In this document: positions 60,996 through 64,000 of the stretch, one piece after another
How the letters are laid out: every line of letters starts with the position of its first letter
How positions within the stretch are numbered: the stretch's first letter is position 1
Origin: Flavobacterium sp. SLB02
GTDB lineage: Bacteria; Bacteroidota; Bacteroidia; Flavobacteriales; Flavobacteriaceae
Length of the DNA: 64,000 nucleotides
Direction of reading: 5' to 3'
Assembly: GCF_009664855.1 (NCBI RefSeq)
Contig: NZ_CP045928.1
Span: 2,412,049-2,476,048 of the forward strand
Made by a program: the position numbers and the translations under genes
Notes under the pieces: generated by a model
The model's database searches: none
What the model saw: the letters and a program-made list of their open reading frames with translations, nothing else
Told to the model about the DNA's origin: nothing

Positions 60996-61791
60996 AATAG
61001 ATAAAATGGTAAAATTAAATTTTTTAGTTTTTCTGGTTCTCTTTTTTGGAAACTGTAGAATTTCAAATGCACAGGAAAATAGTACACAGAATCTTAAAAT
61101 ACATCAGGACAGCATCGTTTTTCAAATACGAACAGGTATCAATATAGGAGGTTTTACTCCAATGCCATTACCGGCAGAAATTAGAAAAATTAATAAATTC
61201 AATCCAAAGCTAAATTTTAGTGTGGAAGGAAGTGCTACATACTGGTTTGGAAAAGAGAAGAAATCCTGGGGAATTAAAACGGGTATTAGACTTGAAAATA
61301 AAGCAATGGAAACAGATTCAGATGTTAAGAATTACGGCATGGAGATTATTGGCGAAAATGGAGAAACTGTAGCAGGTAACTGGACTGGAGGTGTAAACAC
61401 TCAGGTTGACAATTCTTATATAACTATTCCAATATTGGCCACATATGCTTTAAATGAGAAATGGGAATTTTCGCTGGGAACTTTTTACTCTTTACTAATA
61501 GAAAAAGATTTTTCCGGTTATGTATACGACGGTTATCTTAGAGAAGGTGGTCCAACAGGTAATAAAGTTGTTTTTAGCGGAGATAAAACTGCTACTTATG
61601 ATTTTTCAAATGAATTAAGAAAATTCTCTTATGGTTTAGAAGTTGGAAGCAATTGGAATGCCTCCACCCACTTAAATGTATTTGCAAATTTAACCTGGGG
61701 ATTAAATGATATATTTAAATCTGATTTCGAAACCATTACTTTTGGATTGAGACCCATTTACCTAAACCTCGGATTTGGTTATGTTTTTTAA
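60988..61791 (+). CDS. Outer-membrane beta-barrel protein (porin family)
   Basis: The 267-residue protein has a signal peptide ending near NAQEN and alternating beta strands of an OMP_b-brl_2-type small barrel. The end YLNLGFGYVF has the terminal aromatic residue of outer-membrane proteins. The start codon overlaps the PCMD gene stop by 8 bp; a second Met at residue 7 is an alternative. It may assist passage of GH3 substrates or assemble with the PCMD lipoprotein. Confidence 0.78.
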   Translation: MNKIDKMVKLNFLVFLVLFFGNCRISNAQENSTQNLKIHQDSIVFQIRTGINIGGFTPMPLPAEIRKINKFNPKLNFSVEGSATYWFGKEKKSWGIKTGIRLENKAMETDSDVKNYGMEIIGENGETVAGNWTGGVNTQVDNSYITIPILATYALNEKWEFSLGTFYSLLIEKDFSGYVYDGYLREGGPTGNKVVFSGDKTATYDFSNELRKFSYGLEVGSNWNASTHLNVFANLTWGLNDIFKSDFETITFGLRPIYLNLGFGYVF

Positions 61792-61883
61792 TATTAAATT
61801 TCAAAAACAAATTAGTTAACCATTTTTTAAATACCACCAACAATACAGAACTTTACTAATAGTTCATAGCGGACATAAAAACT

Positions 61884-61916
61884 AAAATCCTGTTTCTAAA
61901 CGAAATGGGATTTTTT
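61884..61916 (+). terminator. Terminator of the GH3 operon
   Basis: AAAATCCTGTTTC and GAAATGGGATTTT form a 13-bp stem with a TAAAC loop, followed by T-rich sequence. It is nearly identical to the terminator at 56298-56330. Confidence 0.8.
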
Positions 61917-62080
61917 ACTTTTTATAAATCCCTGATAATTAAAGAACTCTTACTTAAAATTCTATAAGAACAAATAATCCTGTTGTTCTTAATTTTGAAT
62001 TAGCCATAAGATCTGATATACAGAACCTAATCTTATGGCAGCGATAAGAATCTGAATTAATACATTTTAAACACACTGAT

Positions 62081-62284
62081 ATGATAACAGACGACAACAA
62101 AAATTACCATCCGGGAGATCGTAATTTAATGCAGGATTTACAAAATCAGTTGCAACCTGAAAACTTTAATAGTGAAGATAACCATGATCTAAATCAGGAC
62201 TCTCAGGAGGAAGAGGAGACCAATAATCCGGAAGAGAACTTTGATGAGAATTACAGCGAATCTGAAAATTTTGCAACCGATTAA
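62081..62284 (+). CDS. Small acidic low-complexity protein
   Basis: The 67-residue protein is very rich in Asp, Glu, Asn and Gln and carries no recognisable fold, so it is probably disordered. It lies 66 bp before the SRPBCC gene on the same strand and may share its transcript. Small acidic proteins of this kind next to general stress genes are common in Flavobacterium, but I know no function. Confidence 0.6.
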   Translation: MITDDNKNYHPGDRNLMQDLQNQLQPENFNSEDNHDLNQDSQEEEETNNPEENFDENYSESENFATD

Positions 62285-62349
62285 TTTTCGAAAATAAGTA
62301 AAAAACAAAACGCGTAATCTTAAGATATTTAATTATAAAAACATACAAT

Positions 62350-62997
62350 ATGGGAACTCAATCAGCATCTAACAGCATAGCCAATGTTTCAACATTGGAG
62401 AGAATATTAATGATTACCAGCGGATCTTACCTTTTATACAAAGGACTTTCGCAGGAAAATAAAAGTATCGCTAAAATCAGTTCCGGCGGCGCAATGCTTG
62501 CCAGAGGGATTAGCGGGTACTGCCCGGTTTACAGTGCGGTAGATCATTTAAAAAACGACAAACCTTCGAATGTGAACATCAGAACAAGCGCCGTAATCAA
62601 CAAACCCATCAGTGAAGTATATGCTTTTTGGCGCAATCTCGAAAATCTGCCTAAATTCATGAATCACTTAGAATCGGTTAAAACAATAAGCGAAACTAAA
62701 TCTGAGTGGACTGCAAAAGGTCCGGGAGGTATTGGAAAGCTTACATGGAACGCAGAAATCATCAAAGATCAAAAAGAAAAACTTCTAAGCTGGCAATCTC
62801 TTGCAGATGCTTCGGTTAAAAACTTCGGAAAAGTAATCTTTAAAGCCAACGGAAAAAATACAGAAATAGACATAACTATTTCATATCGCGCTCCACTAGG
62901 ATTGGCGGGTGAAGGTGCAGCGAAACTGCTCAACCCTTACTTTGAGAAAATCGTAAACGATGATATCAAAAACCTTAAGTTGTATCTCGAATCATAA
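62350..62997 (+). CDS. DUF2892-SRPBCC membrane-associated protein
   Basis: The 215-residue protein has an N-terminal YgaP/DUF2892-like segment with two short helices (about 10-60) and a C-terminal SRPBCC/cyclase-type domain (about 70-212), with FWRNLENLPKFMNHLESV. Such fusions are common in Bacteroidota and often lie in stress or osmotic gene clusters. The ligand is unknown. A good terminator follows. Confidence 0.82.
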   Translation: MGTQSASNSIANVSTLERILMITSGSYLLYKGLSQENKSIAKISSGGAMLARGISGYCPVYSAVDHLKNDKPSNVNIRTSAVINKPISEVYAFWRNLENLPKFMNHLESVKTISETKSEWTAKGPGGIGKLTWNAEIIKDQKEKLLSWQSLADASVKNFGKVIFKANGKNTEIDITISYRAPLGLAGEGAAKLLNPYFEKIVNDDIKNLKLYLES

Positions 62998-63027
62998 TAC
63001 CAAAGTTTGGTTTCAGACTTTTATATA

Positions 63028-63060
63028 AAGCCTTTTAGATTAAATTCTAAAAGGCTTTTT
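63028..63060 (+). terminator. Terminator of the SRPBCC gene
   Basis: AAGCCTTTTAGA and TCTAAAAGGCTT form a perfect 12-bp stem with a TTAAAT loop and a following T-run. Confidence 0.85.
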
Positions 63061-63212
63061 GCTAGTATAATAACACATTATATTCTAATGGATTGTAAAT
63101 GTGTAATCTTCGTTCACCAATCCCCTGCTTCATTAAAAGATAAATACTAAAAAACCGATTTAGAAACAATATTGGTAAAAATAATAGCAATCTGTATTTT
63201 TAATTTCAAAAT

Positions 63213-63228
63213 ACTAAAACGTTTTAGT
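63213..63228. promoter_or_regulatory. LacI-type palindromic operator before the GH76 gene
   Basis: ACTAAAACGTTTTAGT is a perfect 16-bp palindrome with a central CG, the form bound by LacI-family regulators. It lies 75 bp before the GH76 start codon. No LacI gene is in the window. The rest of 62998-63302 holds only the terminator. Confidence 0.55.
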
Positions 63229-63302
63229 GAATTTGCTTTGTAAGTTTCAAAATAGCTAACCATTCACCTCAAATAATAAATAACCACAAATATTTACAGA
63301 TT

Positions 63303-64000
63303 ATGACTAATCAAAAAAAGAGTTTAGTACTTATTGCAACAATAGTATTGTTTTCAAGTTTTTCAGAAATAAAAAAGACTACCAATTCGAAAAGTAATTT
63401 TTACAAAGAAGAAATGGAGCAGCTCCACTCTGCCATTGAGAAAAATTTTCATGATCCGGTTTCCGATTATTACTTTGTTGATTTAGATCCTGCTAAAAGA
63501 GAAACGAAATTTGGTCATAAAAGAGAATATAGCTGGCTATGGGCGCTATGTGCCATGTTTGAAGCTACAAATGAAATTGAAGAAGTAGATAAAAAAGCTA
63601 ATTTAGTAGATAACATCGTAAAAAGTATGCAGCCTTACTACGATCCGGCACCTCCTAAACCGGGATATGGAGAATATATTGTAAAACTAAGCCAAGGCCA
63701 AAGATATTACGATGACAACCAATGGATTGGAATAACTGCTTTGGATATTTATGAAAGGAACGGGAAGAAAGAGTATTTTGATTTAGGAAAATCGATGTAT
63801 GATTTTATGATGACAGCATCAGACTCAAAATTAGGCGGTGGATTGTACTGGCGGGAAAATGATTTCGAAACTAAAAATACCTGCTCAAATGGGCCCGGAA
63901 TTATAGTGGCTCTTAAAATGTATAAAGCAACAAAGAAAATAGTATACCTTGATAATGCATTGAAGATTTACAATTGGACAAATGAAAAGTTACAAACTCC
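63303..64000 (+). CDS. GH76 alpha-1,6-mannanase-type hydrolase (cut by window edge)
   Basis: The open frame starts at 63303 and runs through the right edge, giving 232 residues. It has an N-terminal signal-like segment and the GH76 alpha/alpha barrel start, with SWLWALCAMFEA and the catalytic Asp pair D137/D138 in YYDDNQW. GGGLYWRE and KNTCSNGPGIIVAL are also family-like. GH76 cuts alpha-1,6-mannan, for example of fungal cell walls. A LacI-type palindrome upstream suggests sugar-responsive control. Confidence 0.85.
   Translation, partial: MTNQKKSLVLIATIVLFSSFSEIKKTTNSKSNFYKEEMEQLHSAIEKNFHDPVSDYYFVDLDPAKRETKFGHKREYSWLWALCAMFEATNEIEEVDKKANLVDNIVKSMQPYYDPAPPKPGYGEYIVKLSQGQRYYDDNQWIGITALDIYERNGKKEYFDLGKSMYDFMMTASDSKLGGGLYWRENDFETKNTCSNGPGIIVALKMYKATKKIVYLDNALKIYNWTNEKLQT

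Overview
The window looks like chromosomal DNA of a Flavobacterium-type member of the Bacteroidota. It is AT-rich, start regions lack strong Shine-Dalgarno sequences, and many promoters carry the Bacteroidota -7 element TAnnTTTG. It also has a SusC/SusD pair, a hybrid two-component regulator fused to an AraC domain, and type IX secretion C-terminal signals. I saw no rRNA, tRNA, IS element or CRISPR array. Function calls come from motif recognition by eye; no database search was run.

Layout. 1-5.4 kb: a truncated gene and an AraC regulator that share an operator/promoter layout, a small wHTH-like gene, a secreted protein and a GAF hybrid histidine kinase. 5.4-35.9 kb: one large polysaccharide utilisation locus, all on the minus strand. 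It holds GH43, GH154 (DUF2264), GH2, a GH43_24-like enzyme, GH16, a 1519-residue GH128-like multidomain protein, SusD, SusC, GH105, a second GH154, a hybrid two-component regulator, a LacZ-like GH2 and a BNR-type propeller enzyme. 36-50 kb: a 7TM-AraC regulator, a hydrolase, a cold-shock protein, a PAS kinase, two secreted peptidases, and a TetR-controlled SDR/quinone-reductase/AraC group. 50-56 kb: a PL14-like lipoprotein, and a TonB-type receptor divergent from an OmpR-type two-component system. 56.7-64 kb: a LuxR-type regulator with a degenerate receiver, a GH3/PCMD/outer-membrane barrel operon, two small stress-type genes and the start of a GH76.

How it works together. The combination of exo-beta-1,3-galactanase-like GH43_24, GH16, two GH2, GH43, two GH154, GH105 and a GH145/PL27-type propeller, with no sulfatase, closely resembles type II arabinogalactan (plant AGP or gum arabic) loci known from Bacteroides. 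In this model GH16 and possibly the GH128-like protein cut the beta-1,3 backbone and SusCD imports fragments. The propeller enzyme, GH105 and GH154 remove Rha-GlcA caps, GH43 removes arabinose, and GH2 with GH43_24 dismantle the galactan. Two promoters of the locus, before susC and before the LacZ-like GH2, carry matching 22-bp tandem repeats at the same distance from the -7 box. These are good candidates for the binding site of the hybrid regulator.

The best new leads are four regulatory architectures read directly from the sequence: AraC, hybrid-regulator, TetR and OmpR operators. The other main lead is the GH128-like protein sitting inside an arabinogalactan-type locus.
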